The translations under genes and the position numbers were made by a program. Below, piece after piece: positions 33,497 through 42,578 of a DNA stretch of 64,000 bases (position 1 is the first letter of the stretch; the number at the start of each line of letters is the position of its first letter). The notes under the pieces were generated by a model. It did not search any database. It was not told where the DNA came from and was given only the letters and a program-made list of their open reading frames with translations. Source of the DNA: Geodermatophilaceae bacterium URHA0031. Its GTDB lineage: Bacteria > Actinomycetota > Actinomycetes > Mycobacteriales > Geodermatophilaceae. The stretch lies in contig JHVP01000005.1 of assembly GCA_000620205.1 (NCBI GenBank), positions 359,328 through 423,327 of the forward strand, in the 5' to 3' direction.

Positions 33497-35824
33497 ATGC
33501 CCCAGCGGACGACGCACGGGAGGCTCGGCGCGCTGCTGGCCGTCATGTGCGCAGCTCTGGCGCTCGTCATCGGGGCCGGCTCGTCGCTGGCCCTCGCCAT
33601 GCCCGAGATCGCCCGGTCGACCGGGGCCTCCCAGACCGAGCTGACCTGGGTGGTGAACGTCTACGCCCTCGTCTTCGCCGCGCTGCTGCTGCCGTTCGGC
33701 ATCGCCGCGGACAAGTACGGCCGCCGCACCGCCCTGCTGCTCGGGCTGGGTGTCTTCGCGGTGTGCAGCCTCGCCTCCGGGCTGGTCGCCGACCCCACCC
33801 AGCTGGTCGTGCTGCGGGCGCTGGCCGGCGCCGGGGCGGCGGCGGTCATGCCGGCGACCCTGTCGGTGCTGGTCGACGCCTACCCGCCGGAGCGCCGGTC
33901 CTCGGCGATCGGGGTGTGGGCCGCGGTCTCGGGCGCCGGCGCGCTGCTCGGGCTGCTGATCGCCGGCGTCCTGCTCGAGTTCGCCTGGTGGGGCAGCGTC
34001 CAGATCGCCTTCGGGGTGCTGTCGGCGTTCGTCCTGGCACTGTGCGTGGCGGTCGTCCCGCCGTCGGCCGACCCGCACCTGTCGCTGGACCCGGTCGGCG
34101 GGCTGCTCGCGCTGGTCGGCCTCGCCGGCGTGGTCTACGGGGTCATCGAGGGTCCCGAGCGCGGCTGGACCGACGGGCTCACCGTCACCGCCCTGGCCGG
34201 GGGCGTGCTGGTGCTGGCGGCGTTCGTGCTGGCCGAGCTGCGCAGCCCGCACCCGATGCTGGACGTCCGCCTGTTCCGCTCCGCGGGCCTCTCGGCGGGC
34301 AGCGTCGTGGTCTTCCTGCAGTTCTTCGCCGCGTTCGGGTTGTTCTTCCTGGCGCCTCAGTGGCTGCAGTACGTGCACGGGCTCTCCCCGCTGCAGGCGG
34401 CGTTGTGGCTGGCGCCGATGGCCCTGGGGATCGGCCCCACGGCCCAGGCCGCCCCGGCGCTGCTGCGCCGCTTCGGTCCCCGGCCCGTGGCCGCCTGGGG
34501 CATGGCCCAGATGGCGGTCGGGCTGGGGCTGCTGGCCTGGCAGGCGGACGGCGGGGCGCCGCTGTGGCAGTTCGGGGCGTCGCTGTTCGTCTTCGGCATC
34601 GGGTTCGGGCTGGCGCTGACCCCGGGCACCACGCTCATCATCGACGGCTTGCCGGCGGACCGCCGCACGCTCGCCGCGGCGGTGAACGACGTGACCCGGG
34701 AGGTCGGCGGAGCGCTCGGTGGCGCGGTGGCGGCGAGCGTCCTGCTGACCGGCTACGGCGACCGGGTGCTCGGCGCGGTGTCCGGCCTGTCCGCCCCGGA
34801 CGCCGCCCAGGCGGAGACCGGCATCGCCCAGGCCCTGGGTCTCTCCGCCCGGCTGGGCCCCGAGGGCGCGGCCGTGGCGGCCGGCGCGCGCGACGCGTTC
34901 GCGACCGGCTACGCGACGGCGCTGTCCGTCGGCGCCGCCGTCCTGCTCGCCGGCGCCGTGCTGTGCGGGGTGCTCAGCTCCCGGGCGGCCGCGGGGCGCC
35001 GGCGCCTGCTGGAGCGGCTGCGGACCTCGGCGTCGGGTGCCCCGCGCGCGTTGCCGTGGACCGTGCACGCCGCCGTGACCGGGGTCCTGGTGCTCGGGGT
35101 CCTGGCCGGGGTGTGGCTGCTGCCGCCGGCGTTCCTGCACGACCGAACCGACGACGACGCTCCCCCGACCGCCCTGGCGCAGGACGGGGACACCGCGCGC
35201 ACGAGTGCGCCGGCCCTCGCCCCGGTGCTCCCCGTGGAGGCGCCCGAACTGCCGTCCCCGCTGCCCACCTCAGCGAGCCCCGACGACGCGAGCCCGGTCG
35301 CGCCCAGCCCCGCCGGACCGCAGGAGGAGGCCCTGCCGCCGCCGGCGCCGGTGCCCCCCGAGACGACCAGCGCAGGCCCCAGCACCGACGCGGCACCGAG
35401 CACGGCAGCCAGCACGACGCCGAGCACGAGTACTCCCCCGGCGACCAGCACCCCCGCGACGACCAGCGCCGCCCCGAGCACCAGCGAACCACCCCCGACG
35501 TCCAGCGCACCGCCCGAGACGACCAGCGCACCCCCGCCGCCCAGCAGCAGCGAACCACCCGCAACGTCCAGCGCACCCCCCGCGACGACCAGCGCGCCAC
35601 CGGCGACGTCCAGTGCGACGACGAGCACGACGTCCACCGCGCCGGTCACCACGACCAGCGCACCACCGGCGACGTCCAGTGCGCCTGTCACGACGTCCAG
35701 TGCGCCTGTCACGACGTCCAGTGCGCCTGTCACGACGTCCAGCGCACCGCCCGCGACGTCGAGCGCGCCGGCGACCACGACGACGACCACGGGCTCGACG
35801 CCGACCACCGCGTCCCCGAGCTGA
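33497..35824 (+). CDS. MFS drug transporter (DHA2-type) with a long Thr/Ser/Pro-rich tail
   Basis: 775 residues. Residues 1-500 are a 14-helix DHA2 transporter: LTWVVNVYALVFAALLLPFG and ADKYGRRTALLLGLG are the family motifs. One further helix follows (residues 522-545, AAVTGVLVLGVLAGVWLLPP). The last 225 residues are only Thr, Ser, Pro and Ala runs (TTSAPP, TSSAPVTTSSAPV). The extra helix would place this tail outside the membrane, like a mucin-type stalk. Such tails are very unusual on MFS proteins; codon use stays normal and there is no frameshift into it. TetR-regulated efflux is the likely role. Confidence 0.85.
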   Translation: MPQRTTHGRLGALLAVMCAALALVIGAGSSLALAMPEIARSTGASQTELTWVVNVYALVFAALLLPFGIAADKYGRRTALLLGLGVFAVCSLASGLVADPTQLVVLRALAGAGAAAVMPATLSVLVDAYPPERRSSAIGVWAAVSGAGALLGLLIAGVLLEFAWWGSVQIAFGVLSAFVLALCVAVVPPSADPHLSLDPVGGLLALVGLAGVVYGVIEGPERGWTDGLTVTALAGGVLVLAAFVLAELRSPHPMLDVRLFRSAGLSAGSVVVFLQFFAAFGLFFLAPQWLQYVHGLSPLQAALWLAPMALGIGPTAQAAPALLRRFGPRPVAAWGMAQMAVGLGLLAWQADGGAPLWQFGASLFVFGIGFGLALTPGTTLIIDGLPADRRTLAAAVNDVTREVGGALGGAVAASVLLTGYGDRVLGAVSGLSAPDAAQAETGIAQALGLSARLGPEGAAVAAGARDAFATGYATALSVGAAVLLAGAVLCGVLSSRAAAGRRRLLERLRTSASGAPRALPWTVHAAVTGVLVLGVLAGVWLLPPAFLHDRTDDDAPPTALAQDGDTARTSAPALAPVLPVEAPELPSPLPTSASPDDASPVAPSPAGPQEEALPPPAPVPPETTSAGPSTDAAPSTAASTTPSTSTPPATSTPATTSAAPSTSEPPPTSSAPPETTSAPPPPSSSEPPATSSAPPATTSAPPATSSATTSTTSTAPVTTTSAPPATSSAPVTTSSAPVTTSSAPVTTSSAPPATSSAPATTTTTTGSTPTTASPS
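35671..35733 (+). repeat. three exact 21-bp tandem repeats in the transporter tail
   Basis: Units start at 35671, 35692 and 35713, each encoding TSSAPVT in frame. Shorter degenerate repeats of ACC/AGC/CCC codons fill 35360-35820. Copy number is likely to vary between strains. Confidence 0.9.
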
Positions 35825-35843
35825 GGACGTGGCCGGGGTACCG

Positions 35844-36437
35844 CTAGGAGGCGGCCCCCCGCGGCCGGCGGTCCGCCCGCACCGGGTCCTGCTGGTCCCG
35901 GCCCATCAGCTCGGTGTAGGCGGCGGTGTGCAGCCGCAGACCGAGGGCGGCCTCCTCGGCGTCCCGGGCGAGCAAGTCGTCGGCCACAGGTGCGTCGGCC
36001 GCCGTGTCGACGACCTCGGTCAGGTCGGCGAGCACGGCCAGGTGCCGGTCGGCCCGGTCGAGGAGCTGCTGGCCGGCCGCCGTGGAGCCGACCAGCCGGC
36101 CGAGGGCGGTGCGCAACCGGCGCCCCTCCGCCTCCAGCCGCGGCAGCACGGCCGGCACGTCACCGAGGTGCGCGCCGGCCCGCTGCGCCACGGCGACGCG
36201 CTCGCGGAGCAGCCGGTGCGCCCGGGACACCCGCAGCGCCCGGAGCGCAGCAGCCCGGTTCGGCGTGGCCCGGGGGCGGCACGCGCTGACGGCGAGGACG
36301 CCGTCGGTGACGAGGTCGGTGGCGGCGACGACCAGCCTGCTGCGCAGGATCCGGCGCAGCAGGAACACGGCGGTGCCCACCAGCAGCCCGGCGAGGACGA
36401 GGCCGACGAGCGCGACGACGATCAGGAACTCGAGCAT
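35844..36437 (-). CDS. hypothetical protein with an N-terminal membrane anchor
   Basis: 197 residues from the ATG at 36437, chosen over the ATG at 36449 because GTGGAG lies at the right distance. A single hydrophobic helix (FLIVVALVGLVLAGLLVGTAVFLL) is followed by a soluble, mostly helical domain rich in Arg, Leu and Ala. I recognise no family. It lies between the MFS tail and the sigma-factor operon on the opposite strand. Confidence 0.65.
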   Translation of the reverse strand: MLEFLIVVALVGLVLAGLLVGTAVFLLRRILRSRLVVAATDLVTDGVLAVSACRPRATPNRAAALRALRVSRAHRLLRERVAVAQRAGAHLGDVPAVLPRLEAEGRRLRTALGRLVGSTAAGQQLLDRADRHLAVLADLTEVVDTAADAPVADDLLARDAEEAALGLRLHTAAYTELMGRDQQDPVRADRRPRGAAS

Positions 36438-36659
36438 CCGGCGCTCCACGGGGTCGGGGTGTGGTCCCCGACTGTGCGCCTTCCCGGCGGGCAGTTCAAG
36501 GTCGTCCCGGCTGCACCGTGCACGCGGGTGTCACATGGGGAGGCCCGGCGGTGCTCTCCTGGCATGGACCTGCAGCACGGGCGGCCGGCGGCCACGGTGG
36601 ACCTGCCGCTGTCCGCTCCGGTCATCGGACGGGCGTCGGCGCGCGCCGGGAGGAAGGAC

Positions 36660-37187
36660 GTGGCGGTGTCGGGTCGGGCGACGCGGGACGCCGTGCGGTC
36701 CGACCTCGCCGAGGTCTTCCGCCGCGACTACCAGCGGGTCGTCGGCGTCGCCGCCCGGGTGCTCGGCTCCCGGGACGAGGCCGAGGACGTCGCCCAGGAG
36801 GTCTTCCTGGCCTTCGGCCGGTCGGCCGTCCCGGCCGGTGAGGCGCCCGGCTGGCTGTCGGTCGCCGCTGCCCACACCGCGCTGAACCTGATCCGCTCGG
36901 GCCGCCGCCGGGCGTCCCGGGAGGAGACGGTCGCCGCCACCGCCGAGGTGGCGGCACCCGACGTCGCGGAGACCGTGCTGACCCGTGAGGACCGCAGCCG
37001 GGTGCGCGCCGCGCTCGCCGGGCTGCCCCGCAAGCAGGCCGTGGCCCTGGTGCTGCGGCACAGCGGCCTGAGCTACGCCGAGGTGGCCGCGGCACTCGAC
37101 ATGTCCCCCGGCAGCGTGGGCACGACCGTCCGTCGTGCCGAGGCCGCCCTGCGCAAGGAGCTGATCCGTCATGCGTCATCCGACTGA
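36660..37187 (+). CDS. ECF-type RNA polymerase sigma factor
   Basis: 175 residues from the GTG at 36660, which has a strong GGGAGGAAG before it; an ATG at 36564 in frame is the alternative and adds 32 residues. Region 2 is visible in FRRDYQRVVGVAARVLG and AEDVAQEVFLAFG, region 4 in LPRKQAVALVLRHSGLSYAE followed by SPGSVGTTVRRAEAALR. It overlaps its anti-sigma gene by 17 bp, the usual arrangement. Controls an unknown, probably envelope-stress, regulon. Confidence 0.88.
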   Translation: MAVSGRATRDAVRSDLAEVFRRDYQRVVGVAARVLGSRDEAEDVAQEVFLAFGRSAVPAGEAPGWLSVAAAHTALNLIRSGRRRASREETVAATAEVAAPDVAETVLTREDRSRVRAALAGLPRKQAVALVLRHSGLSYAEVAAALDMSPGSVGTTVRRAEAALRKELIRHASSD

Positions 37188-38259
37188 GGGCGTGCTGCGC
37201 CGGCTGCTCGACGAGCCGGCCGGTGTCTCCGAGCCCGACCGGGCCCACGTGGCCGGGTGCCCGGTCTGCCTGACCGGCCTGGCCGCCGCCCGGCAGGACG
37301 CCGCTGCCGTCGGCACCGCGCTGCAGCCGGCCGACGTCGGGACCGTGGACCTCCCCGCCGCCTGGCAGCGGCTGTCCAGCGCGCTCCCGGCGGGCGGTGC
37401 CGACCGCGCGCCCGCCCCGGCCCGCGCCCGGCGGGCCCGGGCGGTGCTGCGCCGTCCGGTCGTCGCCGCGGTCGCCTTCGCCGTCGTCCTCGCCGGTGCC
37501 GGCACGGCCGCCGCCAACGACTGGCTGCCGGTGTTCCGCACCGAGCAGCTGCAGCCGGTCAGCCTGGACACCGCGGACCTGGTCGCCCTCCCGGACCTGA
37601 GCGCCTACGGCGACGTGGAGGTCACCGGCGGCGAGGGCCCGCAGCAGGTGCCCGACGCGGCCGCCGCGGCGGCGCAGAGCGGGCTCGACGTCCCGGCGGT
37701 GGCCGCGTTGCCCCGCGGGGTCACCGGCGAGCCCGAGTACCAGGTGGTCGGCGAGCTGGGTGCCACCTTCACCTTCTCGGCCGACCGGGCCGCCCGGGCC
37801 GCCGCCGCGAGCGGGGAGCCGGCGCCCCCGGTGCCGGCCGGGCTCGACGGCAGCCAGGTCCGACTGGTGGCCGGCCCCGGGGTCGCCGCGATCTGGGGCC
37901 AGTCCGCCGGCGTGCCGGCCCTCGTCGTCGGCCGGGCGGTCGCGCCCACCGCCTACAGCTCCTCCGGCGTCCCGTTCGAGACGATGCGGGACTACCTGCT
38001 GTCCCTGCCCGGGCTGCCCGACGACGTCGCGGCGCAGCTGCGCACCTTCGCCGCCGACGGGTCGACGCTGCCGCTGCCGGTGCCCTCGGACCAGGTGACC
38101 ACGCGGTCCGCCGAGGTGGACGGGGTGCCGGCCACCGTGCTGGAGACCCGGGACCAGGCGCTCGCCGCCGTGCTGTGGGTCGAGGACGGCGTCGTCACCG
38201 TCGTCGCCGGGTCCCTGGGCCCGGACGAGGTGCTCACGGTCGCCGAGGACCTGGACTGA
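37171..38259 (+). CDS. membrane anti-sigma factor with zinc-finger (ZAS) motif
   Basis: 362 residues. The HVAGCPVC motif (H-x3-C-x2-C) near residue 30 marks a zinc anti-sigma domain. One membrane helix (VVAAVAFAVVLAGAGTAAA) separates it from a 250-residue extracytoplasmic domain. It would hold the preceding sigma factor inactive until an outside signal. The ABC transporter genes follow 2 bp after the stop, so the transporter is probably part of the response. Confidence 0.85.
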   Translation: MRHPTEGVLRRLLDEPAGVSEPDRAHVAGCPVCLTGLAAARQDAAAVGTALQPADVGTVDLPAAWQRLSSALPAGGADRAPAPARARRARAVLRRPVVAAVAFAVVLAGAGTAAANDWLPVFRTEQLQPVSLDTADLVALPDLSAYGDVEVTGGEGPQQVPDAAAAAAQSGLDVPAVAALPRGVTGEPEYQVVGELGATFTFSADRAARAAAASGEPAPPVPAGLDGSQVRLVAGPGVAAIWGQSAGVPALVVGRAVAPTAYSSSGVPFETMRDYLLSLPGLPDDVAAQLRTFAADGSTLPLPVPSDQVTTRSAEVDGVPATVLETRDQALAAVLWVEDGVVTVVAGSLGPDEVLTVAEDLD

Positions 38260-38261
38260 CC

Positions 38262-39263
38262 GTGGCCGCCGACTCCACGACCCTCGGGGACGGCGCCGTC
38301 CGCGCCGCGGCCGACCTGGTGGCCGGGCTGCCGCCCACGGCGGCGGTCTGGTGCACCGGGCTGCGCAAGCGGTACGGGCGGCACCAGGCCGTCGACGGGG
38401 TGTCCTTCCAGGTCGCCCGCGGCGAGGTGCTCGGGCTGCTCGGCCCGAACGGCGCGGGCAAGACGACGGTGATCAAGATGCTGCTGGGCCTGGTCCGCCC
38501 CGACGCCGGCGAGGTGATGCTCCTCGGTCGCCCGGCCGGCGACCCCCGCGCGCGGGTCCGGGTCGGCTACCTGCCCGAGCTGTTCCGCTACCAGCCGTGG
38601 CTGACCGCCACCGAGGTGCTGGCGCTGCACGTCCGGCTGGCCGGCGTCCGGGTGCCGGCGGCCGAGCAGCGGGAGTGCCTGGCGCTGGTCGGCCTCGCCG
38701 ACCACGCTGCCGGCCGCGCCGCGGACCGGGTGGGCGGCTTCTCCAAGGGCATGCAGCAGCGGCTGGGGCTCGCGGTGGCGCTCGTGGCCCGGCCGGAGTT
38801 CGTCGTCCTCGACGAGCCGACCAGCGCGCTGGACCCGCTGGGCCGGGTCGACGTCCGGGACCTGGTGCTCGCGCTGAAGGCCCGCGGGGTGGCGGTGCTG
38901 CTCAACTCGCACCTGATCGGGGAGGTCGAGCGGGTCTGCGACCGGGTGGTGATCCTGGACCGCGGCCGGGTCGCGGCCGCCGGCACCCTGGCCGAGCTGC
39001 TCGGCCAGCGCGAGGTGCGGCTGGAGCTGACCGCGGTGCCGCCGGCCGCGCAGGCACGGTTGGCGGCCGCCGGCGTCGTCGACGCCGCGGGCAACTGGGT
39101 GACCGTGGCGCTCCCCGCCGACGACGACGGGACGGCGGTGCCGGACCTGGTCGCCGACCTGGTCGCGCTCGGGGTCCGGGTGCACGCGGTCGAGCCCGGG
39201 CGGATCAGCCTGGAGGAACGGCTGCTCGGCATCCTGCGCACCGGCGCCGAGGAGCACCGGTGA
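38262..39263 (+). CDS. ABC transporter ATP-binding protein
   Basis: 333 residues from a GTG. Walker A GPNGAGKTT, signature FSKGMQQRLGLAVAL, Walker B FVVLDEPTSALDP and H-loop SHLIGEV are present. About 70 residues at the C-terminus form the accessory domain common to ABC-2 type exporters (CcmA/NatA-like). The start overlaps none of the previous gene but is separated by only 2 bp. It pairs with the following permease. Confidence 0.93.
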   Translation: MAADSTTLGDGAVRAAADLVAGLPPTAAVWCTGLRKRYGRHQAVDGVSFQVARGEVLGLLGPNGAGKTTVIKMLLGLVRPDAGEVMLLGRPAGDPRARVRVGYLPELFRYQPWLTATEVLALHVRLAGVRVPAAEQRECLALVGLADHAAGRAADRVGGFSKGMQQRLGLAVALVARPEFVVLDEPTSALDPLGRVDVRDLVLALKARGVAVLLNSHLIGEVERVCDRVVILDRGRVAAAGTLAELLGQREVRLELTAVPPAAQARLAAAGVVDAAGNWVTVALPADDDGTAVPDLVADLVALGVRVHAVEPGRISLEERLLGILRTGAEEHR

Positions 39264-40114
39264 CCGCCCGCGTGGTGCTGGCCGTCGCCGGGCTCACCCT
39301 GCGGGAGGCCGCCCGCCGTCGGGTGCTGCGGGCGCTGGCGGTGCTCACCCTCGCGCTCCTCGGGCTCAGCGCCTGGGGCTTCTCCCGGCTGACCGCGACC
39401 AGCGACTTCGGCACGCTGACCAGCGGTGAGGCGCGGCTGGTGGCCTCGCAGCTGCTCAACCTGGTGATGTTCGGCCTCAGCCTGATCGCCGCCCTGGGCA
39501 CCGCCTTCCTGGCCGGCCCGACGCTGTCCGGTGAGGTCGAGTCCGGCATCGCGCTGTCCGTGCTCGCCCGGCCGGTCCGCCGGTCGACGGTGCTGCTGGG
39601 CAAGTGGCTGGGGCTGGTCGCGTTCGGCGCCGGGTTCGTCGTGGTCTCCGGGCTGTCGCTGTGCCTGGTCGTCCAGCTGACCGTCGACTACTGGCCGCCC
39701 CAGCCGGTGGGGGCGCTGGCGTTGCTCGCCGCCCAGACCGTCGTGCTGCTCACGCTGGGGCTGCTGCTGTCGACGGTCATCTCCCCGATGGCCTCCGGGG
39801 TGATCGCGGTGGGGCTGTTCGGGGCCACCTGGATCGCCGGCGTGGTGGGTGGCATCGGCGAGGCGCTGGGCAACGACGGCGTGGCGCGGGTGGGCACGAT
39901 CTCCCGGGTCCTGCTGCCCACCGACGGGCTGTGGCGCGGGGCCATGCACGCCTTCCAGGACCCGTCGGTGCTGACCCAGCTGGGCCCGGCCTTCGACGGC
40001 TTCCCCTTCCTGAGCGAGGCGCCGCTGACGCCGGCCTACCTGGGGTGGGCCGCGCTGTGGGTGGCGATGGTCTGGGGCCTGGCCGCGGTGTCCTTCGTCC
40101 GTCGCGACCTCTGA
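39260..40114 (+). CDS. ABC-2 type transporter permease
   Basis: 284 residues; the GTG overlaps the ATPase stop. TLREAARRRVLRALAVLTLALLGLS at the start, EVESGIALSVLARPVRRSTVLLGKWLG in the middle and about six hydrophobic helices are typical of ABC-2 permeases of the NosY/NatB kind. Last gene of the sigma/anti-sigma/ABC operon. Substrate unknown. Confidence 0.88.
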   Translation: MTARVVLAVAGLTLREAARRRVLRALAVLTLALLGLSAWGFSRLTATSDFGTLTSGEARLVASQLLNLVMFGLSLIAALGTAFLAGPTLSGEVESGIALSVLARPVRRSTVLLGKWLGLVAFGAGFVVVSGLSLCLVVQLTVDYWPPQPVGALALLAAQTVVLLTLGLLLSTVISPMASGVIAVGLFGATWIAGVVGGIGEALGNDGVARVGTISRVLLPTDGLWRGAMHAFQDPSVLTQLGPAFDGFPFLSEAPLTPAYLGWAALWVAMVWGLAAVSFVRRDL

Positions 40115-40172
40115 GGACCGGGCGCCCGGCGGGCGGTGCGTGGGCGCCTGCGGGTCCGGGTAGCGCACGGCG

Positions 40173-40757
40173 ATGAGCGGGAAGACGGCGGCGGACTACG
40201 CGGACGACTACACCGACCCGGAGCTGCGGGCCCGGCTCAAGGACGAGATCCAGGCCGGGGACCGGGGCGGCCGGCCGGGCCAGTGGAGCGCGCGGAAGAG
40301 CCAGCTGCTGACCCACGAGTACGAGGCGGCCGGCGGCGGCTACCGGCACGAGGGTGAGCGCACGGCGGCCCAGCAGCACCTCACCGAGTGGACCCGACAG
40401 GACTGGCACACCGCCGACGGCAGCACCGGCGCCCGGGGCGAGGACGGCACCTCGCGCTACCTGCCGGACGCGGCGTGGCAGCTGCTCAGCGAGGAGGAGC
40501 GGCAGGCCACCGACCGCGCCAAGCAGCAGGGCGACACCCAGCACGTGCCCGACACCGCGGCCGCCCAGGAGGCTCGCGCGGCTGCCGAGCTGGTCGACAC
40601 CGCCGCCCCGGAGGCCCGCGACCGGGTGCGGTCGATGCACGGCGGGACGCAGCTGGACCGCGCCGAGCGGGCCGAGCGGGAACTCGGGAAGGGGCGGAAG
40701 ACCGTGCTGGAGCAGATCGAGCGGCAGCGGGCGGCCGACCAGCAGGCGGACAGCTGA
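40173..40757 (+). CDS. DUF5872-like protein
   Basis: 194 residues, very hydrophilic. YTDPELRARLKDEI, KGG-like AGDRGGRPGQWSARKSQLLT and YEAAGGGYRHEG match the DUF5872 pattern often found in halophile and actinobacterial small basic proteins, fused here to a Gln/Ala/Arg-rich helical tail of about 130 residues. Function unknown, possibly nucleic-acid or stress related. Confidence 0.75.
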   Translation: MSGKTAADYADDYTDPELRARLKDEIQAGDRGGRPGQWSARKSQLLTHEYEAAGGGYRHEGERTAAQQHLTEWTRQDWHTADGSTGARGEDGTSRYLPDAAWQLLSEEERQATDRAKQQGDTQHVPDTAAAQEARAAAELVDTAAPEARDRVRSMHGGTQLDRAERAERELGKGRKTVLEQIERQRAADQQADS

Positions 40758-40795
40758 GACGTCGCCCCGTCGAACCGGAGGAGCAGGATGCCCAG

Positions 40796-41617
40796 ATGAC
40801 CAGTGACCACTCCCCCGTCCGGCTCGAGCGCGACGGGGACGTCGCCGTGGTGGTGCTGGACCACCCGCCGCTCAACCTCTTCGACGAGGCGGTGTTCGCC
40901 GGGCTCGAGGACGTGGTGGCCCAGCTGCGCGACCTCACCGGCCCGGGTGCGCCCGACCGGGCCCGCGCGGTGCTCGTCGAGGCCCGCGGGAAGGTGGTCT
41001 CCGGTGGGGTCGACGTCGCGCTCTTCTCCGCGATCGCCGAGGGCGAGGACGCCGCCCAGCACGGCGCGGCGCTCTGGCGACGGCTGTTGCGGATCACCCA
41101 CGCGGTCGAGGACCTGCCGGTGCCGACCGTGTTCGCCGCGCACGGCCTCACCCTGACGGCGGCGTTCGAGCTGGCGCTGGCCTGCGACCTGCTGCTGGCC
41201 TCCGAGCGGGCCTCCTTCGGCCTGGTGGAGCGGGTCGTCGGCCTGTCCCCGTCGATGGGCGGCCCGCAGCGGCTGGCCGAGCGCGCCGGGCCGGCCCGGG
41301 CCAAGGAGCTGGTCTACACCGGCAAGCGGTACCCGGCCGCCACGCTGGAGCGGTGGGACGTGGTCACCGAGGTGCTGCCGGACGACGGTTTCGCCGCGGC
41401 CGTGCGCGACTACGTCCGCGACCTGGCCGCCGGCCCGACGCTGGCCCACGCGGTGACCAAGCGGCTGGTGACCACCGCCGTCCGGGACGGCGTGCGGGCC
41501 GCCGACGACCTCACCCCGGCGCTGTCGGGGGCGCTGTTCGGCAGCGCCGACCTGAGCGCGGCGGTCGCCGGCTTCCTCCGCGAGGGTCCGGGGAAGGCCA
41601 CCTTCGACGGTCGGTGA
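40796..41617 (+). CDS. enoyl-CoA hydratase/isomerase family protein
   Basis: 273 residues from the ATG at 40796 (CGGAGGAG upstream). The crotonase pattern is visible: VLDHPPLNLFDEAVF, VSGGVDVALFS, AHGLTLTAAFELALACDLL, ASFGLVERVVGLSPSMGG. The oxyanion-hole region has HGLTLTAA instead of the usual G.A.GGG, so activity on a standard enoyl-CoA is uncertain. No fatty-acid or CoA-ligase gene lies next to it. Confidence 0.85.
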   Translation: MTSDHSPVRLERDGDVAVVVLDHPPLNLFDEAVFAGLEDVVAQLRDLTGPGAPDRARAVLVEARGKVVSGGVDVALFSAIAEGEDAAQHGAALWRRLLRITHAVEDLPVPTVFAAHGLTLTAAFELALACDLLLASERASFGLVERVVGLSPSMGGPQRLAERAGPARAKELVYTGKRYPAATLERWDVVTEVLPDDGFAAAVRDYVRDLAAGPTLAHAVTKRLVTTAVRDGVRAADDLTPALSGALFGSADLSAAVAGFLREGPGKATFDGR

Positions 41618-41621
41618 GCGG

Positions 41622-41999
41622 TCAGCGCCGGTGCCAGCGCAGCGTGCCGGCCGCCGTCGTGCCCAGCACGGCCAGCGAGAGGCCGGCGCTGCGCGGTGCG
41701 ACGTCCCCGCCGCGGCGGGCCACCAGCACCGCCGCGGCGTCCAGCAGGGTGAGCAGCAGCGTCACCTCGGTGGTGCGGCGCGCCTGCGGCGGCGGGGTCA
41801 CCAGCAGCGCAGCACCCATCGCGATGTTGCGGGCGGCGATCAGCCGGACCAGCAGCGGCAGCGCCCGGTCGGTCCGCGCCGCGGCGCCGTCCACCCCGAG
41901 CACGCCGGTGATCGCCCGGGGCGCGAACAGCGCCCCGGTGCCCAACCAGATCGACAGCGTCCCGATGCTCCTGCGGGTGAGGTCCCATTCGCCGGCCAT
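41622..41999 (-). CDS. small hypothetical membrane protein
   Basis: 125 residues with three to four hydrophobic segments (SIGTLSIWLGTGALFAP, NIAMGAALLVTPP, VTLLLTLLDAAAVLVA, AVLGTTAAGTL). No family recognised with confidence; the layout is like the DUF4267-type small membrane proteins. It is 6 bp downstream of another membrane protein gene and probably in one operon with it and the methyltransferase. Confidence 0.7.
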   Translation of the reverse strand: MAGEWDLTRRSIGTLSIWLGTGALFAPRAITGVLGVDGAAARTDRALPLLVRLIAARNIAMGAALLVTPPPQARRTTEVTLLLTLLDAAAVLVARRGGDVAPRSAGLSLAVLGTTAAGTLRWHRR

Positions 42000-42005
42000 G
42001 GCCGG

Positions 42006-42578
42006 TCACTGCCCGGCGGGAGTCGCCTCCAACCGGCCGCCGGTGGCGGTGAGGACCAGGACCAGGGCCAGGAACGGCAGCGTCACCGCGCTGGCCACCA
42101 GGTCGCTGACCGTCGCGACGGTGAACGCCCCGACAGCGGGGGCGTCCAGCGGGCCGAGCACCCGGTCGAGCCCGAGCGCGGCTACCGAGGCCGGCAGGGT
42201 CAGCAGCGCGGAGACGGCCCCACCGCAGACCACGCCGGCGAGCACCGTCCCCGGTGCGGTGCGCACCGCGCGCCAGGCCAGGCCGGTCCCCCGCCGCAGC
42301 GCTCCGGCCGGCGCCGGCCGCCCGGTGCCGGGGAGCTCGGCCAGGGCACCGGTCACCCACAGCTGGGCGATCAGCGCCGTCGCGAACCCCACCACGTCGA
42401 CCGCGACGGCGGCCGCCACCCGCGGGTCGTCCCACACCAGCACCTGGCGCAGCACGTCGGGCACGGTGTTGACCAGCGTGGCCGCCAGCGAGGTCAGGTA
42501 GGCCGCCCGCCAGTGCCTGCCCAGCAGCTGCACCGCCGCGCGCAGCACGCCGGGGGTCGGCCGCCCGGCGGCGCTCAC
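42006..42578 (-). CDS. hypothetical membrane protein
   Basis: 190 residues from the GTG at 42578, which overlaps the methyltransferase stop. Four or five hydrophobic segments (RAAYLTSLAATLVNTVP, VGFATALIAQLWVTGAL, VCGGAVSALLTLPASVA, LPFLALVLVLTA). No recognised family. Coupled translation suggests it works with the methyltransferase or the small membrane protein. Confidence 0.65.
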   Translation of the reverse strand: MSAAGRPTPGVLRAAVQLLGRHWRAAYLTSLAATLVNTVPDVLRQVLVWDDPRVAAAVAVDVVGFATALIAQLWVTGALAELPGTGRPAPAGALRRGTGLAWRAVRTAPGTVLAGVVCGGAVSALLTLPASVAALGLDRVLGPLDAPAVGAFTVATVSDLVASAVTLPFLALVLVLTATGGRLEATPAGQ

